From an uncultured Mucilaginibacter sp. (GTDB lineage: Bacteria > Bacteroidota > Bacteroidia > Sphingobacteriales > Sphingobacteriaceae), in assembly GCA_903891475.1 (NCBI GenBank), contig CAITEP010000020.1:1-64000 (forward strand): a stretch of DNA of 64,000 bases, read 5' to 3'. Shown piece after piece: positions 8,882 through 18,963 of this stretch. The notes beneath the pieces are model-generated. The model did no database searches. It was not told the DNA's origin and worked only from the letters and a program-made list of their open reading frames with translations. The position numbers and the translations under genes were made by a program. Each line of letters begins with the position of its first letter. The stretch's first letter is position 1.

Positions 8882-10132
8882 TTAATTCAAACAGCTTAGT
8901 ATAGCCTCTGCCGCTAATCTGCCACTTTTCATGGCGGCATTGATGGAACCGTTTAATAGGTGGTCGCCACAAATAAAGCTTTCATCCGTAAGTCTGATAA
9001 TCGCCTTATCGGTGGTATCAATTACATGCTCATCCAACGGTAAAGCATAGGGGATGTTGTATGTTTTTAAATATTCCCAATCAATAGCTTCTGGGTACCA
9101 TTGTTTTATTTCGGCTAAAGCCATAGCAGGCAGGTTACTTTCATGCCCTGTAAATTTACTTCCAATAATGGAAACTGAAATGAGCGATTTACCTTCTGGA
9201 GCGTAAACTGATGAAACCTGGTCGAGTACGGCTATGTTATTTACCAACTTATTTACAGAAGCATTGAGTATGATGATTGGCTTTTTAACAGGTGCTTTAT
9301 CGGCAGTAAAGTAAATATTGATAACCTGCCGCATAGTGGTATTGTATATTTTAAATGGCGCAGGTATTCCCGGAGGATTGGTGGCAATCAGTATTTTTTT
9401 CGAGGTGTACCAATTTCCTTTTTCGGTTTGCGCACGGTTATTGTCTATCCCAATTACTTTTTCATTCAAAACAATTTCCTCATTTAAAAAACTGATGGCC
9501 AGTTGCTTGGGTATTTCTCCCATTCCTTTGGCAGGAATAGCGGTATCGCCTTCGCTAAACATCTTGAAAACAAATTCAAACATCCTACTAGAGGTACTGA
9601 GTTGGTTCTCCAAAAAAATACCAGTCATAAATGGCTTAAAAAACTGAGCAAGCATCTTATCGCTAAAGCCAGCTTGCTTTAAGTATTCAAGGGTGGTGAT
9701 TTCGGGCTTTTCAAATATTTGTTCAATACTGGTACCTGATAACTTAAGTTTTAAACCAAGCATCTTCAACTTATCAAAAATTGATCCGACAGGCGAACTC
9801 AATGTTTGGAAGAGTGTGGAAGGCTTTCTTAAAGGGTCGCCAATTTCGGTAATCCCTTTTTCGTTCAAAACAATGGCACCAGGCTCGAATGCTTTTAAAT
9901 CGAGTGCTTTATAATTCAGCTGTTTTTGGTCTTCGGGGTAGGCTGCGAGTAATACTTGAAAACCATGATCCAGCAAATAGCCATTATAGTTATCCGTTTT
10001 TACCCTGCCGCCAATGCCATCGCTGGCTTCAATTATTTTAACGGTTTTACCAGCTTCCTTTAATATTTTGGCAGCCGTTAAACCGGCTATGCCTGCCCCA
10101 ATAATTAAAACATCCGCTTCGTTCGCCATCAC
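8882..10132 (-). CDS. NAD(P)/FAD-dependent oxidoreductase (amine oxidase/protoporphyrinogen oxidase-like)
   Basis: [41 protein letters not shown]-terminal [25 protein letters not shown]. Confidence 0.9.
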   Translation of the reverse strand: MMANEADVLIIGAGIAGLTAAKILKEAGKTVKIIEASDGIGGRVKTDNYNGYLLDHGFQVLLAAYPEDQKQLNYKALDLKAFEPGAIVLNEKGITEIGDPLRKPSTLFQTLSSPVGSIFDKLKMLGLKLKLSGTSIEQIFEKPEITTLEYLKQAGFSDKMLAQFFKPFMTGIFLENQLSTSSRMFEFVFKMFSEGDTAIPAKGMGEIPKQLAISFLNEEIVLNEKVIGIDNNRAQTEKGNWYTSKKILIATNPPGIPAPFKIYNTTMRQVINIYFTADKAPVKKPIIILNASVNKLVNNIAVLDQVSSVYAPEGKSLISVSIIGSKFTGHESNLPAMALAEIKQWYPEAIDWEYLKTYNIPYALPLDEHVIDTTDKAIIRLTDESFICGDHLLNGSINAAMKSGRLAAEAILSCLN

Positions 10133-10140
10133 CTCTATTT

Positions 10141-10788
10141 TTAAACTTTTTGTCGGCTTGCCTGTTGTATCAAATTACCATCTGCCTTGGCATAGGGTAA
10201 TCTCTCCAAGGGTTGGATAGTAAAATAACTATCCAAACCGGCGACGGTTACCGTTTCCGCTTTTGCATGGTCAACATAACCATCTTCTCCTAGTAATTCC
10301 CCATCAAGCAAAATATGTACCACTTCGCCAATCAAAATTTTGGTATCGTTTACATTAATGTCAATGCATTCTTTAAACTCCAAACCTATCTTAATGTTTG
10401 ATTCTTGCACAAATGGCGCCTTAAACCCTGCTAAATATTGTTTGGTAAAGCCACAAATAGAAAATTCAGAAACTTCGGATGGATAGCTGGCGCTTGTTTG
10501 GTGCGCTTGTTTATAAAAACCGGGTAATACATTGTTAAATGTATAATGCCCGGTTTCCATAATATTGTTAAAGGTATCATGCTCAGGGTTAAGCGGCCTA
10601 AACACCATACCGAGCAAAGCCGGATTGGCTCCTAAATGAAAAATGGAATTGAACAGCCCGATATTGCTAATGCCATCCTTATTACTGGTGCCCACCATTT
10701 GCAGGCATTTAGAACCGGGTACGCTGTTTATCAGCGTAGCTCGGAAACGTTGTTCCATTTCGGCTATCTGATTTTGGCTTATTTGCAT
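10141..10788 (-). CDS. Flavin reductase family protein (FMN-binding split barrel)
   Basis: [53 protein letters not shown]. Confidence 0.8.
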   Translation of the reverse strand: MQISQNQIAEMEQRFRATLINSVPGSKCLQMVGTSNKDGISNIGLFNSIFHLGANPALLGMVFRPLNPEHDTFNNIMETGHYTFNNVLPGFYKQAHQTSASYPSEVSEFSICGFTKQYLAGFKAPFVQESNIKIGLEFKECIDINVNDTKILIGEVVHILLDGELLGEDGYVDHAKAETVTVAGLDSYFTIQPLERLPYAKADGNLIQQASRQKV

Positions 10789-10791
10789 GGC

Positions 10792-11508
10792 TTAACTTGT
10801 TTTTAATCGCCCTAAACCACCATCAATACCCAAGGTTTGCCCGGTAATCCAAACACTATCATCCGACAATAAAAAGGCAATCGCTTTCGCGATATCTTCC
10901 GGCTTACCAATTTGGTTCAATGGGTGCCTTTTGGCAGAGGCTTCCCTTTTTTCGGGGGTATTCAAGAGGTTTTGTGCCAAAGGGGTATCAGTTAATGACG
11001 GAGCCACCACATTTACCCTAATTTGAAAAGGGGCAAACTCCGCGGCCAGCGAAATAGCCAAACCCTCTAAACCAGCCTTTGCCGCCGCGATACTAGCATG
11101 AAAGCCCAAGCCTGTTTGCGCTGCTACCGAACTTATCAAGGTAATAGCAGCTCCTTTCGCGTTTTTCAAGCTTTTTAATGCCTGTTGTATGGTTTTAACA
11201 GCACCCAATACATTAATCCTGTAATCATTCAAAAAGTCATCTTCGGTCAATCGGGTAAATGGCTTGAGGTTAATGCTTCCGACAGAGTACACCAAACCGT
11301 GTAGTTGTTCAGGTAGAAATTCTGCAATTGCACTCACATCACCAATAATATCCAAAGCCAAATGTTTAACTGAATTAGGCAAAGCATTAGATGGATTTCG
11401 GGAAATTACATAAACACCCGCACCTTCGCTTACCAATTGACTTACCAATGCCAAACCAATACCACTGCTACCGCCAACCACTAATATATTTTTCCCGGAA
11501 AACTTCAT
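10792..11508 (-). CDS. SDR family oxidoreductase lacking the canonical catalytic Tyr
   Basis: NILVVGGSSGIGLALV, NVLGAV, ISSVAAQ, HASIAAAKAGLEG (IxxxK instead of YxxxK), ITGQTLGIDGG. Confidence 0.9.
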   Translation of the reverse strand: MKFSGKNILVVGGSSGIGLALVSQLVSEGAGVYVISRNPSNALPNSVKHLALDIIGDVSAIAEFLPEQLHGLVYSVGSINLKPFTRLTEDDFLNDYRINVLGAVKTIQQALKSLKNAKGAAITLISSVAAQTGLGFHASIAAAKAGLEGLAISLAAEFAPFQIRVNVVAPSLTDTPLAQNLLNTPEKREASAKRHPLNQIGKPEDIAKAIAFLLSDDSVWITGQTLGIDGGLGRLKTS

Positions 11509-12194
11509 TGAGCAATGTGCTTTAAAAATTCTTCCTTAAACCCTGCCTCTAAAAATTTACCGCAATATTCGGCAGTAATGGTAGAGCTACCAGTATCTTT
11601 AACCCCTCTTGATGATACGCAATGGTGGTTGGCATCAATCACAATAGCCACATCTTCGGTGCCTAAGGCTTCTTTAAGCTCATTAGCAATTTGCACTGTC
11701 AATCTTTCTTGCACTTGCGGGCGTTGCGAACAATATTGTACCAATCGGTTCAGTTTTGATAGGCCAATAACCGTACCATTGCTTATATAAGCCACATGTG
11801 CTTTGCCTACAATGGGTACAAAATGATGTTCGCAATTGCTATATACTGCTATGTTTTTTTCAACCAGCATTTGGTTGTAGCTGTATTTATTTTTAAATAG
11901 GGTGATGTCGGGCTTGTTGGCCGGGTTTAAACCGCTAAAAATTTCTTTTACATACATTTTAGCTACCCTGGTTGGGGTGTCTTTCAAGCTATCATCGGTT
12001 AAATCAAGACCTAGGATATTCATGATAGAGGTAAATTCCTTGGTAATCAATTCAATTTTTGTTTCGTCGTCCAGCTCAAAGGCGTCTGGTCTTAATGGTG
12101 TATCGAAAGAAATTTGGTGGTCTTGTTTCTCAATCAGATTCAAAAGTTCGGTTTCAGTGTTAAATTCGTTGTAAACCTTATGTAATTTATTCAT
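11505..12194 (-). CDS. folE: GTP cyclohydrolase I
   Basis: SNCEHHFVPIVGKAHVAYI, GLSKLNRLVQYCSQRPQVQERLT, HHCVSSRGVKDTGSSTIT; 4-bp ATGA overlap with downstream SDR. Confidence 0.95.
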   Translation of the reverse strand: MNKLHKVYNEFNTETELLNLIEKQDHQISFDTPLRPDAFELDDETKIELITKEFTSIMNILGLDLTDDSLKDTPTRVAKMYVKEIFSGLNPANKPDITLFKNKYSYNQMLVEKNIAVYSNCEHHFVPIVGKAHVAYISNGTVIGLSKLNRLVQYCSQRPQVQERLTVQIANELKEALGTEDVAIVIDANHHCVSSRGVKDTGSSTITAEYCGKFLEAGFKEEFLKHIAQ

Positions 12195-12314
12195 TGGTTC
12201 AATTTTGTATTATTTTGGATGCAATTATAACAACTATATTCAAATTAAATAGCCTGCAATGGTGGTTGAAATGTCAAACTTTTAATTTGTAAAAATGCGA
12301 TTTATACGGATCAG

Positions 12315-14480
12315 TTAATTGTTAATCCAATAGGTGAATTTAACTACCAAGGCCCTGTTTTTAACAAAAAACGGACGAGGTAAATAATTATCGGTATAAA
12401 CAATAAAAAAATCAGAGGCTGGTCTGAAACGCCATTGCAGTCTCGCGTTTATGTTCATGTTTTTGCCTTGTTGGTTATATTGGTAAAACCCGGTTAGGTA
12501 AAACTTGTTGGTTAGGGTTACATCGGTTCGGGGGCCAACCAGCCAAAAATTGTTTTGCCCCCAAGGCTGTGGCAATTGTAATATATTTAAAGTGGTGCTC
12601 CAAGCTATATTTACAAAGGGTTGTATGCGGTAACCTATATTGTTCACAAAGCTAATTTTTTTGCTGTTGTCATAATATCCACCATAATCAAAGGTAAAAT
12701 CATAAGTAAAAACGCTTTGCGGGTACGAATAATACGCTATCTCCATATTATTCCAGCTACTTTGTGAGCCTGCTGGCAATACTTTTTTTGTAAAGTTTGT
12801 AGGATCAAAAGGGGCTAAAAGTTTTACAAAATCATGCTCAACCAATGGGGTTAGGGTACTTCGGTCTCTAAAGGTGATGGGGTACGATAGGAATGTTCGG
12901 TTATCGGTAGCATTCAAACTTCCATCATAATAAGCTGTCAGGTTAAATTGCGGTCCATGGCTCAGTATTACTCCCTGTTTAGGAAAAAACAGATGCGCCA
13001 CAACCGGATTAAACTTGATATAGCCTTGCCTTGGCACATAACCCACTTCGGCGTTGTAATTTGCTCCCACTATTTCATATTGCCCACCTATAGTCCAGTA
13101 TTTATTGGCGAATTGCAGGTTACCTGCTTGGGTAAAGTCGTGCCCGTTTTTATTTGGGGTGAATGATTTTAAGGCGAGTAATTTGCCAGTCCATAAATTA
13201 TCGGACGATGCCAGGTTGAACTCTATCCCAACATCGGTATTATAGCGCGAATTATTAGGTTGAAGATTTACTGGCGGCGGAGGATAATTAAAAGCTATTT
13301 TATTCACCACTAAAAACCCGATGTTTGAGCGAGCGAAAATTTTACGTTGTAACGCGATGGCGGTAAAATTTTGCGAAGGGATAGAATCATTGCTATTGGT
13401 TTGCATATCCATTACCCCGATGCGCCAATTTTTATTCAGCTTGCCGCTTAACCTAAACCCACCAAATATATTGGAAGCCAAACCTATTCGCCTCGAAAAA
13501 AACGGACGGATAGTGGCATATCCAAAATTGCTAAACTGGTCGCCGTTTTCAATGAAAAACTGGCGGGTTTCCGGGTAAAAAAGCTCGTATCTACTAAGGT
13601 CGGTTACTTGTTTATCAGCATCCACTTGCGAAAAATCGGGTCGCACCGTTAAATCGAGGTTGAGTGCAGATGTTACCGCGATTTTCGCATCGCCACCTAA
13701 TTGGTGCTGCATGGTCCAGTTTTTATTATTTTGATAATCTCTTTTTACCCCGGCTAAGGCATAAGGAATGATGGATATGTTTGGCCCCGGACTAGGAGGC
13801 GGAGTATCCCAAATTAAAGTACCAGTATAAGCCAATGAAGCTGTAGGGAATTGCCTTGGCACCGGAGCCCAGCTCGATTTTTCGGTGGTTTTAAGGTCAT
13901 TCCTGCTAAAATTAATACCCCATTCGGTGATTCCTTTTTTATACCGGATGGAAGTAAAAGGAATAGCCGCTTCAAAAACATACTTATCAGGATAATCTTT
14001 TACAGCCGAGGTCCATTTATTGGTCCAACTCAAATCAACCTTACCACCTTCGTACATAGAGCCATCCCATTCGGCACCTTCGGCATTGGAGCCAAAGCTA
14101 AAACCATTGGTTTGGTCGTTATAGGTATCCATAAAAAAAATGAAATTATCATTTTTCAAAAAGCTAAAATCTCTTTTTAATGATTCCACCATATTTGGTC
14201 CGGTAACCGCTTTATAGCAAATTGCCAAAATATAAATGGCTTTATCATCGTAACACATCCTAACCTCAGTTTTTACCTTTGCTAAGCTGGTATCCATTGG
14301 CAAAACCATTTTAAAATCTTTGGCAACCTCGGCATTAACCCAGGTTTGTTCATTCATTAAGCCATCAACTTTAATTTCATCGCTTGCCTTATGTATATAA
14401 TAGTTAAAATTGAGGTTTTTCTTTTGCGCAAGTAGCTGTAAGCTAAGTAAGCAGGCAAAAAATGATATTTTTAATTTCAA
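12315..14480 (-). CDS. DUF5916 outer-membrane protein with CBM9-like N-terminal domain
   Basis: Signal peptide; EIKVDGLMNEQTWVNAEVAKDFKMVLPMD; DFSQVDADKQVTDLSRYELFYPETRQFFIENGDQF; beta-barrel C-terminus. Confidence 0.85.
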   Translation of the reverse strand: MKLKISFFACLLSLQLLAQKKNLNFNYYIHKASDEIKVDGLMNEQTWVNAEVAKDFKMVLPMDTSLAKVKTEVRMCYDDKAIYILAICYKAVTGPNMVESLKRDFSFLKNDNFIFFMDTYNDQTNGFSFGSNAEGAEWDGSMYEGGKVDLSWTNKWTSAVKDYPDKYVFEAAIPFTSIRYKKGITEWGINFSRNDLKTTEKSSWAPVPRQFPTASLAYTGTLIWDTPPPSPGPNISIIPYALAGVKRDYQNNKNWTMQHQLGGDAKIAVTSALNLDLTVRPDFSQVDADKQVTDLSRYELFYPETRQFFIENGDQFSNFGYATIRPFFSRRIGLASNIFGGFRLSGKLNKNWRIGVMDMQTNSNDSIPSQNFTAIALQRKIFARSNIGFLVVNKIAFNYPPPPVNLQPNNSRYNTDVGIEFNLASSDNLWTGKLLALKSFTPNKNGHDFTQAGNLQFANKYWTIGGQYEIVGANYNAEVGYVPRQGYIKFNPVVAHLFFPKQGVILSHGPQFNLTAYYDGSLNATDNRTFLSYPITFRDRSTLTPLVEHDFVKLLAPFDPTNFTKKVLPAGSQSSWNNMEIAYYSYPQSVFTYDFTFDYGGYYDNSKKISFVNNIGYRIQPFVNIAWSTTLNILQLPQPWGQNNFWLVGPRTDVTLTNKFYLTGFYQYNQQGKNMNINARLQWRFRPASDFFIVYTDNYLPRPFFVKNRALVVKFTYWINN

Positions 14481-14707
14481 TAGTTTATTTGGTTTTATTT
14501 TGGTGTATTAGCCCTAAATTTAGTACATATCGTAAAAAAAAAGCCTTTTTTTATTAATATAATAAAAAAGTAGCATGGTTTTCTATTTATTCAGTCGTTT
14601 TTATTGTAAAATGTTAATAATTGGCAGATGTTGATAAAAAATTTATAAAAATTGGATAGAAACGCCTTCTTTTTCAATAAAAATTAGTCTTGTAATCCTA
14701 TAGATAT

Positions 14708-14812
14708 TATATTTGCATATGTTTATCTAAAACACCAATTTGTTCTTTATGATAAATTATTGAGATCAGTTTTTAAAAGAGTAAGCGATTGTTTGCTCTT
14801 TTAATTTTTTTT
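14708..14812 (+). ncRNA. Candidate small RNA: TAnnTTTG-like promoter element followed by intrinsic terminator, in gap between two minus-strand genes
   Basis: TATATTTG 14708-14715; terminator TTAAAAGAGTAA...TTTGCTCTTTTAA then T8 (14773-14812); no + strand ORF. Confidence 0.45.
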
Positions 14813-14867
14813 CAAGTGGGTTGCTGAAGCGATTTCTTACAATCCACACCCTCAATTAATAGCTGTT

Positions 14868-15611
14868 TCAAAATCCACATCCTCGCCAATTAAAAATTTC
14901 CTCCAATACTTCGTGCGATTTTATGTTTCCAAATCCCTCAGCGTGCATCGCGTAGTAATCTAGTATTTTCTGCACCAAAAACCTGCGCTCCTCATTGCTT
15001 AATTTTATTTCATCCAAACTTTCAAAACTGCTTAACAATAGCTTGATAAAATTTTGTGTATGTGGTGGCGACAAGTACAAAATGCTTTCGGGTTTAAAGC
15101 GCGAAAATATGCCATTCTTCAAATCAAAATAATCAGCATCCCCATTCAATGGTCTATCGGGATAAAATCCCAAAAAGCGGGTTAGTTTTAGCATAAACAC
15201 CAAATGAAAATTTGCCAGACCTTTGCTTTCATTATCCAACCACTCAATGGCGCTAAATAAAAAACTAAACAAACCCTCATCGGCCCCTTGCTGTTTTGCA
15301 GCTTTATAAATTACCTCATTTAAAAATAGCGCGATGCTGCTTTTTACCAAATCGTATGGAATATGTAGCAGTTGCGGCAAGTTTTTTAATTCCCGGATGC
15401 GTTGAATATTACCATTGTTTTTATGGTAAACCACCATATCTAATAAATGCAATGGCTGCAGCATGTTTTTGGCAATTTTAGCTTTTGGCTTTTTTGCTCC
15501 GTTTACCAAATAGGTTTGCAGGCCAAACTTCTCTGTAAATATTTGGGCAATAATACTGCTATCGCCATAATCGGTTGTTTTAAAAACTATACCACGTGTT
15601 TTATGTAGCAT
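14868..15611 (-). CDS. recO: DNA repair protein RecO
   Basis: MLHKTRGIVFKTTDYGDSSIIAQIFTEKFGLQTYLVNGAKK. Confidence 0.9.
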   Translation of the reverse strand: MLHKTRGIVFKTTDYGDSSIIAQIFTEKFGLQTYLVNGAKKPKAKIAKNMLQPLHLLDMVVYHKNNGNIQRIRELKNLPQLLHIPYDLVKSSIALFLNEVIYKAAKQQGADEGLFSFLFSAIEWLDNESKGLANFHLVFMLKLTRFLGFYPDRPLNGDADYFDLKNGIFSRFKPESILYLSPPHTQNFIKLLLSSFESLDEIKLSNEERRFLVQKILDYYAMHAEGFGNIKSHEVLEEIFNWRGCGF

Positions 15612-15969
15612 AGAAAATAAGGGCGAAAATTTTTGGTAGCAAAATAATGCAGCCAGTTATCAAGGCAAATATTGCCGTAATAAGCACAGCCCCAGCGGCA
15701 AGGTCTTTAACGGCACCCGCTTTTTCATGAAAATTGGGTGATACCAAATCTGTCAATATTTCAATGGCGGTATTAAATAATTCGGCTGCCAAAACCAAGG
15801 CGAAACATAAAATAATCCACAACCATTCATTACCCGAAATTTTTAGCAATGAGGCAACTACAATGGTTATTAACATGGCTATTAGGTGCACTCTAAAATT
15901 TAGCTGCGTTTTTGTCGCTAACACAATTCCTTTAAAGGCATAGCCAAAGCCATTAATAAATTTTTTCAT
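15601..15969 (-). CDS. Diacylglycerol kinase family protein
   Basis: ELFNTAIEILTDLVSPNFHEKAGAVKDLAAGAVLI motif. Confidence 0.9.
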   Translation of the reverse strand: MKKFINGFGYAFKGIVLATKTQLNFRVHLIAMLITIVVASLLKISGNEWLWIILCFALVLAAELFNTAIEILTDLVSPNFHEKAGAVKDLAAGAVLITAIFALITGCIILLPKIFALIFYAT

Positions 15970-16136
15970 TTAGTAAATTAAGTCTCCTTTTAAACAGCGT
16001 TTAAATCGTTTAAAAAAGCGTGTTGTGTATAATTCAACAGCTAATTTACATTTATAGCTTCATTAAGCAACAATTAGCTCAATTTTTATCAGCCGAAACC
16101 AAAACGTTTTAGCTTTATATGGTTTATATAAAAAAT

Positions 16137-16277
16137 ATTGTAACACTTTTGTTACAATGAAACTATCTAGTAACTTTTTGCGTTTTAGTTCAATGTAAAT
16201 ACACCTCGTATTTACTAATTGTGATAAGGTTTAGGTTGAAACCCCCAAACAGCGAGTGTAAGGGGGTTTTATTTTTT
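16137..16277 (+). ncRNA. Candidate structured RNA: three consecutive hairpins, the last an intrinsic terminator
   Basis: ATTGTAAC-ACTTTT-GTTACAAT (16137-16158); GTAAATAC-ACCTC-GTATTTAC (16195-16215); AAACCCCC...GGGGGTTT + U-tract (16239-16277); no ORF. Confidence 0.5.
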
Positions 16278-16329
16278 TCAAATATTTTATTTGATTAAAT
16301 GAGCACATTCGCTTATACCTAAAAATTTA

Positions 16330-16875
16330 ATGCCATTCAAATACTATTTTTACCATTTAACAGCCAAACGTTTTAATAGGTCCATTTGGCAATTACCATT
16401 AATTATAAACTCAACTCAATATTTGGATACTTTAAAACAAAATCTATATCAACTATGCCATGCCTATATAGATAAGTGCATTGAAGCCAATCTTCAAACG
16501 ATAGCCGATGCCCAAAAGGCATCGAACGATGATACCAAAAGCAGCGCCGGCGATAAATATGAAACTGGCCGTGCCATGATGCAGCAAGAAAAAGACCGCG
16601 GCATGGCACAATTAAACGAAGCCAATAAACAAAAGGTTTTTTTAAATAGCATAGCAACAAACACCTGCCATACCAAGGCCGAAACTGGTAGCCTAATTTT
16701 TACCGACAAGGGCAATTTTTATTTGGCCATAAGCGCAGGGGTTTTGAGGTTTCAAGGTGTTGAATATGTTGCTGTTTCTCCTGCATCACCCATCGGAATG
16801 AAATTAAAAGGACTTGCTGAAGGTCAAAATTTTAGCCTCAATGGCAAAGTTTTTCAAATAAATAAGATTATTTAA
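16330..16875 (+). CDS. Hypothetical protein with GreA-like C-terminal features
   Basis: DDTKSSAGDKYETGRAMMQQEKDR...VEYVAVSPASPIGMKLKGLAEGQNFSLNGKVFQINKI, a family common in Bacteroidota. Confidence 0.6.
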   Translation: MPFKYYFYHLTAKRFNRSIWQLPLIINSTQYLDTLKQNLYQLCHAYIDKCIEANLQTIADAQKASNDDTKSSAGDKYETGRAMMQQEKDRGMAQLNEANKQKVFLNSIATNTCHTKAETGSLIFTDKGNFYLAISAGVLRFQGVEYVAVSPASPIGMKLKGLAEGQNFSLNGKVFQINKII

Positions 16876-16999
16876 AGTTTTTTTTAAAATAAGCGCATCT
16901 ATTTATGATTTATATAAGGATTCATAAAATATCTATTACTATATTTGAGGATAATTAAAAAAGGCAAGCAAAATGGACTTGCTGGTTATAAACTAAATT

Positions 17000-17392
17000 T
17001 TGATGAATATATTTGTAGGAAGTCTTCCTTTTCAGTTAGAGGAAGCCGATTTAAGAGAGCTTTTTGAAGCTTATGGTGAAGTTAGCACCGTTAAATTAAT
17101 TAGCGACAGGGAAACAGGCAGAAGCAAAGGTTTTGGTTTTGTTGAAATGCCCGACAGCGAAAGCGCTCAAAAGGCAATTGCAGGTTTAAATGGCGCCGAT
17201 GTAAAAGGAAGATCAATTGCAGTAAGCCAGGCTGAAGACAAAAAGCCTAGCGATCGCAGAAGTGGCGGTGGCGGCGGTTACGGCGGAAACCGTGGCGGCG
17301 GTGGCGGTTACGGTGGTAATCGTGGCGGCGGCGGTGGTGGCTATTCAAAAGATGGCAACCGTGGCGGTGGCGGCGGCGGTGGTCGTTGGTAA
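17000..17392 (+). CDS. RRM-domain RNA-binding protein with Gly/Arg-rich tail
   Basis: MNIFVGSLPFQLEEADLRELFEAYG...KGFGFVEM; C-terminal GGGGGYGGNRGGGGG repeats. Confidence 0.93.
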   Translation: MMNIFVGSLPFQLEEADLRELFEAYGEVSTVKLISDRETGRSKGFGFVEMPDSESAQKAIAGLNGADVKGRSIAVSQAEDKKPSDRRSGGGGGYGGNRGGGGGYGGNRGGGGGGYSKDGNRGGGGGGGRW

Positions 17393-17403
17393 ATATATCA
17401 TGC

Positions 17404-17444
17404 AAACCCAAAATTTCAATTCTTAAAGCTGAAATTTTGGGTTT
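17404..17444. terminator. Perfect 15-bp hairpin downstream of the RRM gene
   Basis: AAACCCAAAATTTCA-ATTCTTAAAGC-TGAAATTTTGGGTTT; no strong T-tract on + strand. Confidence 0.7.
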
Positions 17445-17669
17445 CATACTTATTAGATTGCTTTTATAAGGCCTTTAAAAATATATTTGTGTTTTTATTT
17501 TCTTTATAAACTGGTTTTCTTTACCCAAAAAGCATTTAATAATATATTTATTCGTGCTATTAAACTTAGTTCGGACTATTTAGCCCGATTAGAAAGTTAT
17601 ATTTAATATTTTAATGTTGAATATGAATCTGTGCGGTTTAGGTACTTTAAGGTTGATATTGTTTAAAAT

Positions 17670-17882
17670 TTAAGCAGTTTTTTCTAGATAAATTTTTTGA
17701 CAATTTTCATCTAACAAGTATGCATCTCCCTGCTTACCCCTAATCCAGCTGCAAAGCTTGTTTTCTCTGCTACTTCCTTTTATTTCTATTTCTTCATCAA
17801 TCCATTCCACGCCATCAATCTCAATAAATGGTTTGCTATTAACCTGTTCCGATTTTTTTAATGTCAATATCCTTATAGCCAT
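17670..17882 (-). CDS. Small hypothetical protein
   Basis: Intact 70-aa ORF with plausible composition in otherwise non-coding gap. Confidence 0.45.
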   Translation of the reverse strand: MAIRILTLKKSEQVNSKPFIEIDGVEWIDEEIEIKGSSRENKLCSWIRGKQGDAYLLDENCQKIYLEKTA

Positions 17883-18045
17883 GATTTAAACAATTTATAA
17901 CCAAAGGTATTAGTCTTCAATCACACAAAAAAGCGTTATTATACTAGTTTTATAGCGTAGAACTACGTAATTTTTAAAGTGTAATTTGCTGAAACATGTA
18001 AGTTTGGTAGTTTGAAACTATCAAACTTAATTAAAAAGGGCTTTG

Positions 18046-18936
18046 CTAATCCATTCCTTTTAAAAAAGATGAATTCTCCAGCATTAACCTAAAATTGGTG
18101 GGGTTAATAATATCATTATGTGGTTTTAAGCTATGGATAAAAATAAGTCGGTTATTTTTTAAAATTGCTTTTGTAAGGTCTTTTTCTTCTAATTCAATAT
18201 AGGCTATTTTTTCATCAGCCAATAATTGTACCATATGTTTGCTTTCCTCTAAGGTGCCTTCACCATAGTTGGTAAATAAATGGATAAATCTATGTTTTCT
18301 ATCCCCTTTTAGCCAATCCATAAACTTATCTGTCTGACCATAAAGTGCATCAAACAGCATAGCCTCTTCAATAGGTAAACCGCCGTTTTGTATAATAAAT
18401 GCCATTACTCTATACGCGCCACTATGCCCTGCTAAAATAATATTACCTGGCAAGCAGTTTTTATCGGCTAGTTGTTTGGCTTTTAGGGCATTTAATACAT
18501 CGTTGTTCAATAGTTTAAATTCGCCTTTATTTTCAAGTTTTCCACCATAGCTATCAGGCGCATTGAAAGCGGTTTCTGGCAAAACCAAAACCGCATTTCG
18601 CTTGGATGCTATAAATTGTTTAATCAACTCATAGCGCACAGCTGCACTGTCAATATGGTTACCCCAACCGTGAAACCAATATATCAGGTCGACCTTTTTG
18701 TTGGCTGCCAAATTTTTTGGCACTACTATCAATACCGAACTATCCTGGTAATGTTGTTGAGCCGAATACAGTTTCCCATCATAAAAATGTCCTTTGCTAC
18801 GCCCGGTATCAGGGAATGAAGTATGCGCCGAAGTAATATGAAAAATAATGGCGTTCTCATTATCTTGGGCTTTCAATGCCTTGGTGAACAACATCGCCCA
18901 AACAAAAAACAGGTATTTAAGGATTGATTTAACCAT
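18046..18936 (-). CDS. Secreted alpha/beta-hydrolase-like protein
   Basis: Signal peptide; YWFHGWGNH and GHSGAYRVMAF (nucleophile-elbow-like) motifs. Confidence 0.65.
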   Translation of the reverse strand: MVKSILKYLFFVWAMLFTKALKAQDNENAIIFHITSAHTSFPDTGRSKGHFYDGKLYSAQQHYQDSSVLIVVPKNLAANKKVDLIYWFHGWGNHIDSAAVRYELIKQFIASKRNAVLVLPETAFNAPDSYGGKLENKGEFKLLNNDVLNALKAKQLADKNCLPGNIILAGHSGAYRVMAFIIQNGGLPIEEAMLFDALYGQTDKFMDWLKGDRKHRFIHLFTNYGEGTLEESKHMVQLLADEKIAYIELEEKDLTKAILKNNRLIFIHSLKPHNDIINPTNFRLMLENSSFLKGMD

Positions 18937-18963
18937 GATTATGCAACTTAAAGCTAAAAAAAT

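Noticed and set aside
17265-17390. GGC/GGT repeats as a DNA minisatellite of separate interest
   Set aside because: Explained by the Gly-rich tail common in bacterial RRM proteins.
17247-17447. His/Arg-rich minus-strand ORF opposite the Gly-rich tail of the RRM gene
   Set aside because: Reverse translation of GGC/GGT repeats; no independent support.
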